Below, piece after piece: positions 1 to 8,825 of a DNA stretch of 35,898 nt (positions within the stretch are counted from its first letter, which is position 1; the number at the start of each line of letters is the position of its first letter). The notes beneath the pieces are model-generated. The model saw only the letters and a program-made list of their open reading frames with translations. It searched no databases and had not been told where the DNA came from. Source of the DNA: Candidatus Blautia stercorigallinarum. GTDB lineage: Bacteria > Bacillota > Clostridia > Lachnospirales > Lachnospiraceae. The DNA is taken from the NCBI GenBank assembly GCA_019112785.1, contig DXIQ01000023.1:1-35898 (forward strand), given 5' to 3'. The translations under genes and the position numbers were made by a program.

Positions 1-15
1 GTTAGGTGTGAGACT

Positions 16-192
16 ATGTCAAACGTAATCGTAAAAGAGAACGAGACTTTGGATAGCGCTTTACGTCGTTTCAAGCGTAGCTGTGCTAAGGCCGGCATTC
101 AGCAGGAAATCCGTAAAAGAGAGCATTACGAAAAACCTAGTGTTCGTCGTAAGAAAAAATCTGAAGCAGCTAGAAAACGTAAATATAATTAA
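16..192 (+). CDS. rpsU: 30S ribosomal protein S21
   Basis: Encodes a 58-residue, strongly basic protein that begins [10 protein letters not shown] and ends in a Lys/Arg-rich tail, the size and pattern of bacterial S21. S21 is a small-subunit protein involved in translation initiation. The gene is too short to stand out by ORF length, but the ATG, the CGT-rich codon use typical of highly expressed genes, and a strong hairpin terminator just after the stop all support it. Only 15 bases of upstream sequence are in the window, so its promoter is not visible. Confidence 0.95.
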   Translation: MSNVIVKENETLDSALRRFKRSCAKAGIQQEIRKREHYEKPSVRRKKKSEAARKRKYN

Positions 193-201
193 TGTGCAGT
201 A

Positions 202-235
202 AAAGCCTCTGGAGGATACCAGAGGCTTTCTTACT
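202..235 (+). terminator. Rho-independent terminator of rpsU
   Basis: An 11-bp perfect stem (202-212 with 219-229, AAAGCCTCTGG/CCAGAGGCTTT) closes a 6-nt loop and is followed by a T/C-rich run. It lies 10 bases after the rpsU stop and separates rpsU from the phospholipid synthase gene. Confidence 0.85.
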
Positions 236-260
236 TCGAAGTAAATGTTAAGGACAGTTT

Positions 261-1796
261 ATGAAAAAGTTAATTGATATCGTATCCAGCAGGATTTTTC
301 TTACCGCAGTGGCGGTCCTTCTTCAGCTTGCCTGGATTTTCGCCGTGCTTTGGGGGATGGGAGCCTTTTCCGGACATCTGATGAATCTGATCAGTATCCT
401 TAGCCTGATCCTGGTGCTGTGGATCGTGAATAAGAAGATCAACCCTTCCTATAAGCTGGCCTGGACCATCCTGATCCTGGCTGTGCCGGTTTTCGGAGTG
501 ATGATCTATCTCCTGTTCGGCCAGTCCAGAGTGGCAAGAAAGATGACCCAGGATTCTCAGATGGTGCTGAAGAAGATCGCCAATTACATCAAAGAGGATA
601 AACAGACCAGAGAGGATCTTGAAGGCACAGATCTGGGAGCTTCCATACAGTCTGCTTATATCCGGGATTATGCAGGTTTTCCTGTCCATGAAAATACTTC
701 CACCAAATATTATGCCGTGGGAGACGATATGTTTATCGATATGCTGGAAGATCTGAAAAAGGCAGAGCATTATATTTTCCTGGAATATTTTATTATCCGG
801 GAAGGCCGGATGTGGGGGGCTATCCTGGAGGTACTGGAGGAAAAAGTAAAACAGGGAGTGGACGTCCGCCTGATCTATGATGATATGGGCTGTGTCAATA
901 CCCTGCCTTCCAAGTACTACAAGAAACTTCAGGCTAAGGGGATTAAATGTGCGGCTTTTAATCCGGTAAGACCTATCCTGAACATTGTTTTGAACAACCG
1001 GGATCACCGGAAGATCCTGGTTATTGACGGCCATACGGGATATACGGGAGGGCTCAACCTGGCAGATGAGTATATCAATGAGCTGGAGCGGTTCGGCCAC
1101 TGGAAGGATACGGGGGTGCGCCTTTACGGACAGGGCGTGTGGAACCTGACGGTGATGTTCCTCCAGATGTGGTCGGTGATCACCAGGACCCAGGTCCAGT
1201 TCCCGGCTTACGGCCCTTATATTTATCACACAGAGGAATTTGAAAATGACGGCTTTGTCCAGCCTTATGGAGATTCTCCTCTGGACGGGGAAGTCGTAGG
1301 TGAAAATGTATATCTGAATATGATCAACCAGGCAAAGAAATATGTGTATATTTCCACTCCTTACCTGATCATAGACAATGAGATGATGACGGCGCTGTGC
1401 CTGGCTTCCAAGAAAGGCGTGGATGTAAGGATCATCACCCCGGGAATACCGGATAAAAAAATGGTGTTCCTGCTGACCCAGTCTTATTATGAACAGCTGA
1501 TCAGCGCAGGGGTAAGGATCTATGAATATACTCCCGGTTTTATCCATGCGAAGAACTTTGTCTGTGATGATGAGTTTGCTGTGGTGGGAACCATCAATCT
1601 GGATTACCGGAGCCTTTATCTTCATTTTGAGTGCGGCGTGTGGATGTATCAGTGCCAGGCCGTAAGCCAGGTGAAAGAGGATATGCTGAGGACTTTTGAG
1701 ATCTGTGAGGAAATTCCCCTGGACTGGTGTCTGAAGCAGAATGTAGTCCGCAGGGCAGGACAGAGTATCCTCCGTCTATTTGCCCCTATGCTTTAA
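261..1796 (+). CDS. cls: Cardiolipin synthase (phospholipase D family)
   Basis: Predicted membrane enzyme that condenses phosphatidylglycerol into cardiolipin. The 511-residue length is usual for bacterial Cls. Two hydrophobic segments lie at about residues 11-34 and 40-58, with a third at about 66-86. Two HKD phospholipase-D motifs follow: H249-x-K251-(x4)-D256 within HRKILVID, and H429-x-K431-(x4)-D436 within HAKNFVCDD. The ATG is preceded by AAGGA at 250-254. The rpsU terminator precedes it and a D,D-carboxypeptidase follows 63 bases later, so this is an envelope-biogenesis neighbourhood. The Cls call is firm; which paralogue (ClsA-like or other) cannot be decided here. Confidence 0.93.
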   Translation: MKKLIDIVSSRIFLTAVAVLLQLAWIFAVLWGMGAFSGHLMNLISILSLILVLWIVNKKINPSYKLAWTILILAVPVFGVMIYLLFGQSRVARKMTQDSQMVLKKIANYIKEDKQTREDLEGTDLGASIQSAYIRDYAGFPVHENTSTKYYAVGDDMFIDMLEDLKKAEHYIFLEYFIIREGRMWGAILEVLEEKVKQGVDVRLIYDDMGCVNTLPSKYYKKLQAKGIKCAAFNPVRPILNIVLNNRDHRKILVIDGHTGYTGGLNLADEYINELERFGHWKDTGVRLYGQGVWNLTVMFLQMWSVITRTQVQFPAYGPYIYHTEEFENDGFVQPYGDSPLDGEVVGENVYLNMINQAKKYVYISTPYLIIDNEMMTALCLASKKGVDVRIITPGIPDKKMVFLLTQSYYEQLISAGVRIYEYTPGFIHAKNFVCDDEFAVVGTINLDYRSLYLHFECGVWMYQCQAVSQVKEDMLRTFEICEEIPLDWCLKQNVVRRAGQSILRLFAPML

Positions 1797-1800
1797 AAAA

Positions 1801-1831
1801 TTGCATATTTTTGAGCTGTACTGCTTACAAT
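1801..1831 (+). promoter_or_regulatory. Possible sigma-A promoter for the D,D-carboxypeptidase
   Basis: TTGCAT (1801-1806) and TACAAT (1826-1831) are separated by 19 bases in the short gap before the carboxypeptidase gene. The spacer is longer than optimal, so this is only a candidate; read-through from cls is equally possible because no terminator is seen between them. Confidence 0.35.
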
Positions 1832-1859
1832 AGTCTAAGAGGATTTTTGGAGCGGATGT

Positions 1860-3032
1860 ATGACAGGCAGAGCAGCGGGATTTATTATGGCAGGGATTCT
1901 TATGATCTCTGCCATATTTGCAGGAGGAACAGTTTCTGTAAAAGCTGAAGGAGAGGAACTGATCACTTCTCCTCACGGAGTCCTTATGGAGGCTTCTACA
2001 GGACAGATCATTTACGAAAAAGATATGGACGCCAGGGTAAAACCGGCCAGTATCACAAAGATCATGACCCTTCTTCTGATCTTTGATGAGCTGGAAAAGG
2101 GAACGTTACATATGGAAGATCAGGTGGTTACCAGTGCTTACGCAAAATCTATGGGAGGCTCTCAGGTTTTTCTGGAAGAGGGAGAAAAGCAGAGTGTGGA
2201 GACCATGATCAAGTGTATTGTCATTGCTTCGGGAAATGACGCCAGCGTAGCCATGGCGGAACATATAGCCGGCAGTGAAGGGGAATTTGTCAGACGCATG
2301 AATGAAAGGGCGGCAGGTCTTGGTATGGAGAATACTCATTTTGAGGACTGCTGCGGGCTGACAGAATCGGATGACCATTATACCAGCGCCCATGACGTGG
2401 CCATTATGTCCAGGGAACTGGTGACCAGATATCCTAAAATCCTGGAGTATTCTTCGGTGTGGATGGAAAATATCACCCATGAGACGGACAAAGGCACCTC
2501 AGAGTTTGGCCTGACCAATACCAATAAACTGATCCGCAGCTATGATGGCTGTGTGGGACTGAAAACAGGAAGTACCAGCGTGGCAAAATACTGTGTCAGC
2601 GCTGTAGCCCAGAGGAATGGGATCACTTTGATCAGCGTGGTCATGACTGCTCCGGATTATAAGGTACGCTTTTCAGATGCGGCGGCTATGCTCAATCTGG
2701 GATTTGGCAGCTGTCAGCTCTATACAGACAGCGATCCGGCAAAACTTCCGGATATTCCGGTGGAGGGCGGAGTAAAGGATCAGGTTTCCTGTTCCTATAA
2801 AGAGGAGTTCCGGTATCTGGATACTACAGGAGCTTCTCTTGAAAATGTAGAAAAGAAGATCATATTGCCGGAATCTGTCCAGGCGCCGGTGGCTAAAGGA
2901 GACAAGGCGGGAAGCGCGGAATATTATCTGAACGGGGAAAAGATCGGCAGTACAGATCTGCTCTTTGACGAAAGCTGCCGGGAGGCAGGGTATCTGGACT
3001 GTCTGAAGAAAGTATGGGGAATCTTTTTATAA
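1860..3032 (+). CDS. Serine-type D-alanyl-D-alanine carboxypeptidase (DacA/DacF type)
   Basis: Low-molecular-weight penicillin-binding protein (peptidase S11) that trims the terminal D-Ala from peptidoglycan stem peptides outside the membrane. Residues 1-29 form a secretion signal with a hydrophobic core ending near VKA-EG. The three active-site motifs are in order and well spaced: S64-I-T-K67, S124-G-N126 and K235-T-G237. A C-terminal beta-rich domain follows, and the protein ends in a short amphipathic stretch (LKKVWGIFL) that could anchor it to the membrane. Length (390 aa) is normal. A purine-rich GGAGCGG lies just before the ATG. A second S11 family gene lies at 10370-11608. The dacA versus dacF paralogue is not resolved. 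Confidence 0.92.
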   Translation: MTGRAAGFIMAGILMISAIFAGGTVSVKAEGEELITSPHGVLMEASTGQIIYEKDMDARVKPASITKIMTLLLIFDELEKGTLHMEDQVVTSAYAKSMGGSQVFLEEGEKQSVETMIKCIVIASGNDASVAMAEHIAGSEGEFVRRMNERAAGLGMENTHFEDCCGLTESDDHYTSAHDVAIMSRELVTRYPKILEYSSVWMENITHETDKGTSEFGLTNTNKLIRSYDGCVGLKTGSTSVAKYCVSAVAQRNGITLISVVMTAPDYKVRFSDAAAMLNLGFGSCQLYTDSDPAKLPDIPVEGGVKDQVSCSYKEEFRYLDTTGASLENVEKKIILPESVQAPVAKGDKAGSAEYYLNGEKIGSTDLLFDESCREAGYLDCLKKVWGIFL

Positions 3033-3058
3033 TATAGAGGATTTTTACAAAATCTCTC

Positions 3059-3087
3059 TTGCAGGTGCAATCCTTTTATACTATAAT
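3059..3087 (+). promoter_or_regulatory. Sigma-A promoter for the MATE exporter gene
   Basis: TTGCAG (3059-3064), a 17-base spacer and a perfect TATAAT (3082-3087) sit about 80 bases before the MATE start. A short imperfect dyad (AGAGGATTTT/AAAATCTCT, about 3037-3058) lies immediately upstream and could be a weak terminator or an operator. Confidence 0.65.
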
Positions 3088-3167
3088 TAGCAGGCTGTAG
3101 ATCAGGCAGAGGCAATGCCTGAAAAAAGACAGCAGAGAATACAGGAGTTTTGATAAAAGGAGAAGAA

Positions 3168-4523
3168 ATGGCCAGAAGAGAAATACAGACAGATATGACG
3201 GCAGGAAGTCCGTTCAAGATCATTTTGAATTTTACCATACCGATTTTTATCGGAAATGTTTTTCAGCAGTTTTACAATATGGCAGATACCATTATTGTAG
3301 GAAAATTTGTGGGAACAGGGGCCCTGGCCGCTGTGGGGAGTGTAGGGACCATTGTTTTCCTGATCATCGGTTTTCTTCAGGGACTGACCGCGGGGTTTTC
3401 TGTACTGACTGCTCAGCGTTTCGGGGCAGGAGATATGAAAAATATGCGGAAATCTGTAGGAACAGCCTGTGTGTTATCGGTGATCATCACGGTGATCATG
3501 ACCGCAGGCAGTATGCTGGGAATGAAGAGGCTGCTGGAGTTTATGAATACTCCGGAGGATATTTTTGCCGACGCTTATGCTTATATAATGATCATCTGCG
3601 GAGGGATTGCAGCCACAGTTCTTTACAATCTTCTTTCCGGGATCCTCCGGGCCCTTGGAGACAGTAAGACGCCTTTATACTTTCTGATCCTGTCTGCTCT
3701 TTTAAATGTGGGGCTGGATCTGTTTTTTATCATTGTGTTCCACATGGGAGTGGCAGGAGCCGCCTATGCTACGGTGATCTCCCAGGGGGTATCCGGCATA
3801 GGATGTCTGATCTATATTGTGAAGAAAGTGCCTTTACTGAAAATGCAGGCGGAGGATTTCCGGCCGGAAGGATACCTGGTGAAAATGGAGATGGCGGTGG
3901 GAATTCCCATGGCTCTTCAGTATTCCATCACAGCTATCGGGACTATGATGGTCCAGTCTTCCCTGAACTTGCTGGGCTCCTTGTCTGTGGCGGCATTTAC
4001 TGCGGCTAACAAGATCGAGTCCGTGGTTACCCAGGCTTATGTGGCCCTGGGAACCACCATGGCAACCTACTGTGCCCAGAACATAGGAGCGGGCGATATA
4101 AAGCGGATACGCCGGGGATTTAAAAGTGCTACTATTATGGGAAGCGTCTACGGTGTGATCCTGGCAGTTCCCATGATGACCGTAGGAAAATATCTGGTAT
4201 ATCTTTTTGTTTCCGACAATGTAGGAGATATTATCGGTCAGGTGGATATTTATCTGAAATGTGTGGGACTTTTCCTGATCCCTCTGACAGTGGTCAATGT
4301 TTACCGGAACGGGATCCAGGGCATGGGTTACGGACTTCTGCCTATGATGGCAGGCGTTGCCGAGCTTCTGGGAAGGGGCGGAGTCGCTATCTGGGCTTCC
4401 TGGAAGAGAAGCTATGTAGGGGCCTGTATGGCCAGCCCGGCAGCCTGGATCCTGGCAGGGAGCCTGCTGCTGGTCATGTATTTCTGGATCATGAAGAAAC
4501 AGAGCCGGTATCTGGAAAGGTAA
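3168..4523 (+). CDS. MATE family efflux transporter
   Basis: Integral membrane exporter of the MATE (MatE) family, which expels cationic drugs or metabolites in exchange for Na+ or H+. The 451-residue protein has about 12 hydrophobic segments in two homologous halves. The start of each half shows the family pattern, for example PIFIGNVFQQFYNMADTIIVG near the N-terminus and ALQYSITAIGTMMVQ at the start of the second half. The ATG at 3168 is chosen over an in-frame TTG at 3150 because AAAAGGAG (3155-3162) is correctly spaced for the ATG and would lie inside the longer reading. It has its own promoter. Substrate cannot be inferred. Confidence 0.9.
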   Translation: MARREIQTDMTAGSPFKIILNFTIPIFIGNVFQQFYNMADTIIVGKFVGTGALAAVGSVGTIVFLIIGFLQGLTAGFSVLTAQRFGAGDMKNMRKSVGTACVLSVIITVIMTAGSMLGMKRLLEFMNTPEDIFADAYAYIMIICGGIAATVLYNLLSGILRALGDSKTPLYFLILSALLNVGLDLFFIIVFHMGVAGAAYATVISQGVSGIGCLIYIVKKVPLLKMQAEDFRPEGYLVKMEMAVGIPMALQYSITAIGTMMVQSSLNLLGSLSVAAFTAANKIESVVTQAYVALGTTMATYCAQNIGAGDIKRIRRGFKSATIMGSVYGVILAVPMMTVGKYLVYLFVSDNVGDIIGQVDIYLKCVGLFLIPLTVVNVYRNGIQGMGYGLLPMMAGVAELLGRGGVAIWASWKRSYVGACMASPAAWILAGSLLLVMYFWIMKKQSRYLER

Positions 4524-4530
4524 AGAAAAT

Positions 4531-4681
4531 AAGGAGCTTTCGCATTAATCAAATTCGAGAATATTTATACATTTTCTTGCTCAGTCTGCGCAGCTTTGAG
4601 CCTGGAATCTCAAAGCTGTGCCAGGCAAATTCGCATAAAATGTACAAATATTCCTGATATATGTTAATGCAAAAGCTTCTT
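4531..4681 (+). repeat. Long imperfect palindrome, copy 1 of a 73-nt core element
   Basis: The whole intergenic space after the MATE gene folds as one long hairpin. The outer arms are 4531-4548 with 4664-4681, followed by an unpaired 10-by-10 internal loop. The middle arm is 4559-4575 with 4637-4653 (17 bp, one mismatch), and the top stem is CAGCTTTGAG (4591-4600) with CTCAAAGCTG (4609-4618). Bases 4570-4642 form a 73-nt core that matches 17006-17078 at 67 of 73 positions by my count. The right outer arm runs into a T-rich tract (4678-4689), so in this place the structure could also act as the transcription terminator of the MATE gene. Confidence 0.8.
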
Positions 4682-4733
4682 TTCTTTTTGGGGAAAATGC
4701 AGTAAGATATAAGAAAATTTGTGAGGTAAAAGT

Positions 4734-5552
4734 GTGAAAAAATTTGTTACGGCGAAATATCAGATAGAGTCGGAGAAGATTAATGTCCCCTTTACTGTGG
4801 TGATGATCAGCGACTTGCACAATGTAGTCTTTGGGGAAAAGAACCGGAGACTTTTAGAAGAGATACGCAGGCTCAAACCGGATCTTCTGGCAGTGGCGGG
4901 AGATCTGGTCCTGGGAAAACCCGGGGCTTCTCTGAGAGAACCAGAGGAATTCTTACGGGAAGGGCTGAAGATCGCCCCGGTTTTTTATGCCCCGGGGAAT
5001 CACGAACAGAGAATGAAACTTTTTCCCGAGACTTACGGGAGGGCTTATCTGGGTTATGAAAAAAGGATTCAGAAGATGGGGGTAAAGTTTCTGAGAAACC
5101 GGACAGAGACCATCCGGATAAAGGATCAGGAGATAGCGGTTACCGGTCTGGAACTGCCCTATGAGTATTATCTGAAGGGAAAACAGAAAAAACTGGAAAG
5201 CAGGGAGCTTATAAGGCTTCTGGGAAAGCCCAGAAAGGACTGTTTTCAGATCCTTCTGGCCCATACCCCAAAGTATGGGAAAACCTATCTGGAATGGGGA
5301 GGCGACCTGATCTTTTCCGGACATTATCACGGGGGCATGGTGAGGATGCCTTTCCTGGGCGGAGTCATCAGCCCGGATCTGAGGCTTTTTCCCAGATTCT
5401 GCCGGGGAGAATTTACCCGGGAAGACCGGCATCTGATCGTAGGTGCCGGACTGGGAGAGCATACCATACCTCTTAGGATCTTTAATCCCAGAGAACTGGT
5501 GGCAGTATCCTGTCTGCCTAAAAAAGATCAGAAGAAAGGAACGACAAAATGA
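4734..5552 (+). CDS. Calcineurin-like metallophosphoesterase (YkuE/YaeI type)
   Basis: Binuclear-metal phosphoesterase. The ordered motifs are all present: D27-L-H29, G56-D57, G88-N-H-E91, a histidine at 177 (AHTPK) and G-H197-Y-H199-G-G. The protein has 272 residues and shows no signal peptide, unlike Tat-exported YkuE of Bacillus, so it is probably cytoplasmic or peripherally membrane-bound. Start is GTG at 4734 with GAGG (4723-4726) upstream. Its stop overlaps the moxR start (ATGA), giving tight translational coupling to the MoxR/DUF58/DUF4129 genes. The natural substrate is unknown; relatives act on phospholipid or nucleotide phosphodiesters. Confidence 0.85.
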   Translation: MKKFVTAKYQIESEKINVPFTVVMISDLHNVVFGEKNRRLLEEIRRLKPDLLAVAGDLVLGKPGASLREPEEFLREGLKIAPVFYAPGNHEQRMKLFPETYGRAYLGYEKRIQKMGVKFLRNRTETIRIKDQEIAVTGLELPYEYYLKGKQKKLESRELIRLLGKPRKDCFQILLAHTPKYGKTYLEWGGDLIFSGHYHGGMVRMPFLGGVISPDLRLFPRFCRGEFTREDRHLIVGAGLGEHTIPLRIFNPRELVAVSCLPKKDQKKGTTK

Positions 5553-6484
5553 GCAGAGAAAGTTTAAAAGCAATCGGAGACAATATAGAAAAGGTGATCG
5601 TGGGAAAACGGGAGGCCATTGACCTGATCCTGACTGCTATGGTAGTTCAGGGACATGTTCTTCTGGAGGACGTGCCGGGAACGGGAAAGACCAAGCTGGC
5701 TAAAGCCCTGGCAAGATCTGTGGAAGGAAAGTTTTCCAGGATTCAGTTTACCCCGGACCTGCTGCCCTCTGATGTAACAGGACTGAATTATTATAACCAG
5801 AAAGAAGGAGAATTCCGTTTTAAACCGGGACCGGTGTTCTGTCATGTGCTGCTGGCAGATGAGATCAACCGGGCGGCTCCCAGGACTCAGTCCAGTCTTC
5901 TGGAGTGTATGGAGGAAAAACAGGTGACAACGGAAGGCGAGACCAGAAAGCTGGAGGCTCCTTTTTTTGTTATCGCTACCCAGAATCCTATAGAGAATGC
6001 AGGAACTTTCCCTCTCCCGGAAGCACAGATGGACCGTTTTCTCATGCGTCTGTCTCTGGGGATGCCAAACCGGGAGGAAGAGATCCAGATCCTGGATTGT
6101 TTTGAAAGGGATGATCCCCTGGATGATCTGGAGGCGGTAACTTCTGTAGAAGAACTGAGAAAAGATCAGGAGGCCTATAAGGCCACCTATGTACATCCGG
6201 AACTGAAAGGGTATATAACGGATATCTGCGAAAGGACAAGGAATACAGGTGAGATCCTGGGAGGGGTCAGTCCCAGGGGAACCATTGCCCTTTATCAGGC
6301 GGTACGGGCCTGGGCCTATCTCCAGGGAAGAGCATATGTAGTTCCGGAAGATGTTAAGAAACTGGCCCTTCCGGTCCTTTCTCACCGCCTGATCCTGGGA
6401 GGCGGTTTCCAAAAAGGCGAGGAGCTGATGGCCAGGATCCTGGAAGAGGTGCCGGTACCTACTGAGGAGTGGGGAAAAAGATGA
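5549..6484 (+). CDS. MoxR family AAA+ ATPase
   Basis: Chaperone-like AAA+ ATPase of the MoxR group (AAA_3 plus a C-terminal lid domain). Walker A is at residues 41-48 (DVPGTGKT), Walker B at 101-108 (LLADEINR, D104/E105), and the sensor-1 asparagine is N146 in ATQNP. The C-terminal part contains GGVSPRGTIAL and a conserved SHRLIL stretch typical of MoxR. Length 311 is standard. MoxR proteins are thought to help mature or activate partner proteins, often those with von Willebrand-type or DUF58 domains; the next gene is such a DUF58 partner. It overlaps both neighbours by four bases. Confidence 0.93.
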   Translation: MSRESLKAIGDNIEKVIVGKREAIDLILTAMVVQGHVLLEDVPGTGKTKLAKALARSVEGKFSRIQFTPDLLPSDVTGLNYYNQKEGEFRFKPGPVFCHVLLADEINRAAPRTQSSLLECMEEKQVTTEGETRKLEAPFFVIATQNPIENAGTFPLPEAQMDRFLMRLSLGMPNREEEIQILDCFERDDPLDDLEAVTSVEELRKDQEAYKATYVHPELKGYITDICERTRNTGEILGGVSPRGTIALYQAVRAWAYLQGRAYVVPEDVKKLALPVLSHRLILGGGFQKGEELMARILEEVPVPTEEWGKR

Positions 6485-7605
6485 TATTTTTGCTGATTCT
6501 GGCAGGAGGCCTTCTGGCCCGGTTCCTGGCAGAAAAATATTATGAAAAAAACTGGAACAAAAGGCTGAAAGCGGAAATCCGTTTTCAGCAGGAACCGGTA
6601 TTTCAGGGGGAACAGGGATTCCTTACGGAAACCATAGAAAACGACAAACGATTGTTTCTTCCGGCTCTTCAGGCAGGTTTTGCCGTGAGCAGGAATCTTT
6701 CTTTTGGGCAGGAAGAAAATACCAGCGTGTCGGATCAGAGTTATAAAAGAGATATCTTTTCCGTTGCGGGACGACAGCGGATCATACGCCAGGTGCCTTT
6801 TGAAGCGGTAAAAAGGGGATATTATGAGATACGGAAGGTGGATCTGGTCACAAGAGGGATCCTTCTGTCCGGTGAGATGTATCACACCATTCCCTGCAGC
6901 ACATATCTCTATGTTTATCCAAAAAAGATGGCAGGGGAGAGAGGAGAGCTCCTTTTTCGCAGGATTTCCGGCGTTTATGAATCCAGAAAGAAACTTCTGG
7001 AGGATCCTTTTTTGTTCCGGGGGATCCGGGAGTACACCCCGGAGGATCCCATGAACAGGATCAACTGGAAGGCCAGCGCCAGAAGCGGCAGTCTTATGGT
7101 GAATCAGCACAATTCTGCAGTATCCGGAAACGTCTGCATACTTCTGGATGTGGAAGATGAGACTGTGTGGAAATACGAGGAGATCCATGAAGAAGGGATC
7201 CGGCTGGCAGCCGCTGTAGCAGAAAGTTTTCTTTCCAGAGGGATAGAGGTGGGACTTATCACCAACGGAAGAGACTGTCGGGAAAAGTCGGAGATCTTTC
7301 TTCCCGGACAGTCCGGCAGGGGCCAGAGAGAAAAGTTCCTTCAGTGTCTTGCCAGGATCGATCTGGGAGAGAGGAGCCGGAAGTTCTCTGACTGTGTGGA
7401 AGAGAAAAAAGAGCTCCTTCTGGCAAAAGAAAGTTTCTGTATACTGATCACAAAAAACCAGTATCAGGAACTGGAAGAGGTTATGGGACTGCTGGGAGAG
7501 AAAAATCAGGGCAGTCTCTGGCTGGCTACTCTGTATCCGGAAATGGAGCTGAAGATAAAAAGCAGGAGAAATCTGGACATCCTGCGCTGGGAGGTAAAGA
7601 GATGA
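6481..7605 (+). CDS. DUF58 domain protein, MoxR partner
   Basis: The 374-residue protein has one hydrophobic segment at the extreme N-terminus (residues 1-18), a beta-rich region, and then the DUF58 signature REYTPEDPMNRINW starting at residue 183. A von Willebrand-A-like half follows, with a VCILLDVED strand. The ATG at 6481 overlaps the moxR stop (ATGA); an in-frame GTG at 6469 would add four residues and is less attractive because the same coupling pattern recurs at the next junction. Gene order moxR-DUF58 is widely conserved, suggesting a membrane-associated complex, but the molecular role of DUF58 proteins is not established. Confidence 0.88.
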   Translation: MIFLLILAGGLLARFLAEKYYEKNWNKRLKAEIRFQQEPVFQGEQGFLTETIENDKRLFLPALQAGFAVSRNLSFGQEENTSVSDQSYKRDIFSVAGRQRIIRQVPFEAVKRGYYEIRKVDLVTRGILLSGEMYHTIPCSTYLYVYPKKMAGERGELLFRRISGVYESRKKLLEDPFLFRGIREYTPEDPMNRINWKASARSGSLMVNQHNSAVSGNVCILLDVEDETVWKYEEIHEEGIRLAAAVAESFLSRGIEVGLITNGRDCREKSEIFLPGQSGRGQREKFLQCLARIDLGERSRKFSDCVEEKKELLLAKESFCILITKNQYQELEEVMGLLGEKNQGSLWLATLYPEMELKIKSRRNLDILRWEVKR

Positions 7606-8825
7606 GAGAGGACAGATTTTTAAAGATATACGGGTTTCTCCATCTGTGGATCTTTACTGCAGGGATCCTTCTTCTTCTGCTGTATGCGGGAGGGGCTTTC
7701 AATCTGAGAACAGGAGTAAAGCTGCTCCTGCTGGCGGTTCCGTCTTTGCTTCTTCGGGAGATTTCTGTAAGGGGAAAGAAAATATGGAGCTATCTGGGAG
7801 CCTCGGCTCTGTGCCTGGCTGTCTTCTGGCTTCTGGGGGGGAGATCCTGGGAAAGGGCCTGCCTTCTTCTGGGAGTCCTCTTTTTTGTACTTCTGTTTTT
7901 CTGGCAGAGACTTACAGACAACAGAGAGGCTTTTTTTCAGCCTTCTTATGCCTGCCTTCTGGTCTTTGCCCTGGAATATATCTTTTCTCTGGCTTATGGT
8001 CTGGATAAATTAGGAAATCTGTTTCTGATCTTTACCGGCTGCTACTGGCTGCTGATCCTGTGGAGCAGGAACCGGGAACATTTTCTGGACTACTGCGGAG
8101 ATTATGACCGGCTGTACCGGTTTCCGAAGCAGGGGATCGCTTTGGGAAGCCGGCTGATGCTGATCTTCCTTACGGTTCTCACTGTGGGATGTATGGGACT
8201 TCTTCCTTTTCTGGGGATCGACCGGGGGATCCTGGCAGTGCTGGATCTGATCCGGAGATTTCTGGCTATGCTTTTTTCCGGGAAAAGGGAAGAGGTGGAG
8301 CCGGAGGAACTGCTTTCTGGAGAAAGGGCGGCCCAGCCTATGATCCTGGAGCCGGGAGGAGAGCCTTCTCCTTTTTTGACAGCTATGTGGAGCATCCTGG
8401 AAAAGATCCTTACCCTGGCAGTGATCCTGGGAGCCGTAGCGGCCCTGTGTGCCTTTCTTTTCTGGCTGTATAAGAAGTATAACAGCCAGGTCCCTGATAA
8501 CGGAGATATACTGGAAAAGCTGGAAACGCCTGAAAAGGAAACCAGAGAGAGGATGAAAAAGAAAGGAATTTTTGTTCCTGATTTTCTGAAATCCAGGACG
8601 CCCAAAGCCAGGATACGGAAGGCCTATAGGCGGAAGATTGAAGCGGCAGGCAAGCCTTCTGCCTTCGCGTCCCCCAAGGAACTGGAAGATCAGGCGGGCA
8701 TTCCCCAGGGCGAAAAAAGAGAAGAATTTCACAGGTTATATGAAAAAGCCAGGTATGGGAATTCTTCTTGTACCCAGGAAGAGGCAAAGCGTATGAGGGA
8801 GCTGGAGAGGGTGGACTTTTCCTGA
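7602..8825 (+). CDS. Multi-spanning membrane protein with DUF4129 C-terminus
   Basis: The 407-residue protein has five or six hydrophobic segments in the first 150 residues, another at about 183-205 and one at about 265-290. A cytosolic tail follows with the DUF4129 pattern (RKAYRRKIEAAG...FHRLYEKARYG...EEAKRMREL). In many MoxR-DUF58 clusters the third gene is a transglutaminase-like membrane protein that ends in DUF4129; here I see no transglutaminase core (no Cys/His/Asp triad region), only the membrane and tail parts. The ATG overlaps the previous stop (ATGA). Probably the membrane scaffold of the MoxR system; function is inferred from context. Confidence 0.78.
   Translation: MREDRFLKIYGFLHLWIFTAGILLLLLYAGGAFNLRTGVKLLLLAVPSLLLREISVRGKKIWSYLGASALCLAVFWLLGGRSWERACLLLGVLFFVLLFFWQRLTDNREAFFQPSYACLLVFALEYIFSLAYGLDKLGNLFLIFTGCYWLLILWSRNREHFLDYCGDYDRLYRFPKQGIALGSRLMLIFLTVLTVGCMGLLPFLGIDRGILAVLDLIRRFLAMLFSGKREEVEPEELLSGERAAQPMILEPGGEPSPFLTAMWSILEKILTLAVILGAVAALCAFLFWLYKKYNSQVPDNGDILEKLETPEKETRERMKKKGIFVPDFLKSRTPKARIRKAYRRKIEAAGKPSAFASPKELEDQAGIPQGEKREEFHRLYEKARYGNSSCTQEEAKRMRELERVDFS

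Noticed and set aside
270..1625. Long open frame of 451 codons on the minus strand opposite cls
   Set aside because: It is a shadow of the cls frame, with no ribosome site and a low-complexity His/Gln/Ile-rich product; the + strand has clear HKD motifs.
3150..3167. TTG start extending the MATE protein by six residues
   Set aside because: The ribosome-binding sequence lies inside that extension and is spaced for ATG 3168.
4531..4681. CRISPR repeat or complete insertion sequence
   Set aside because: There is no array of spacers and no transposase; only two dispersed palindromic copies are seen.
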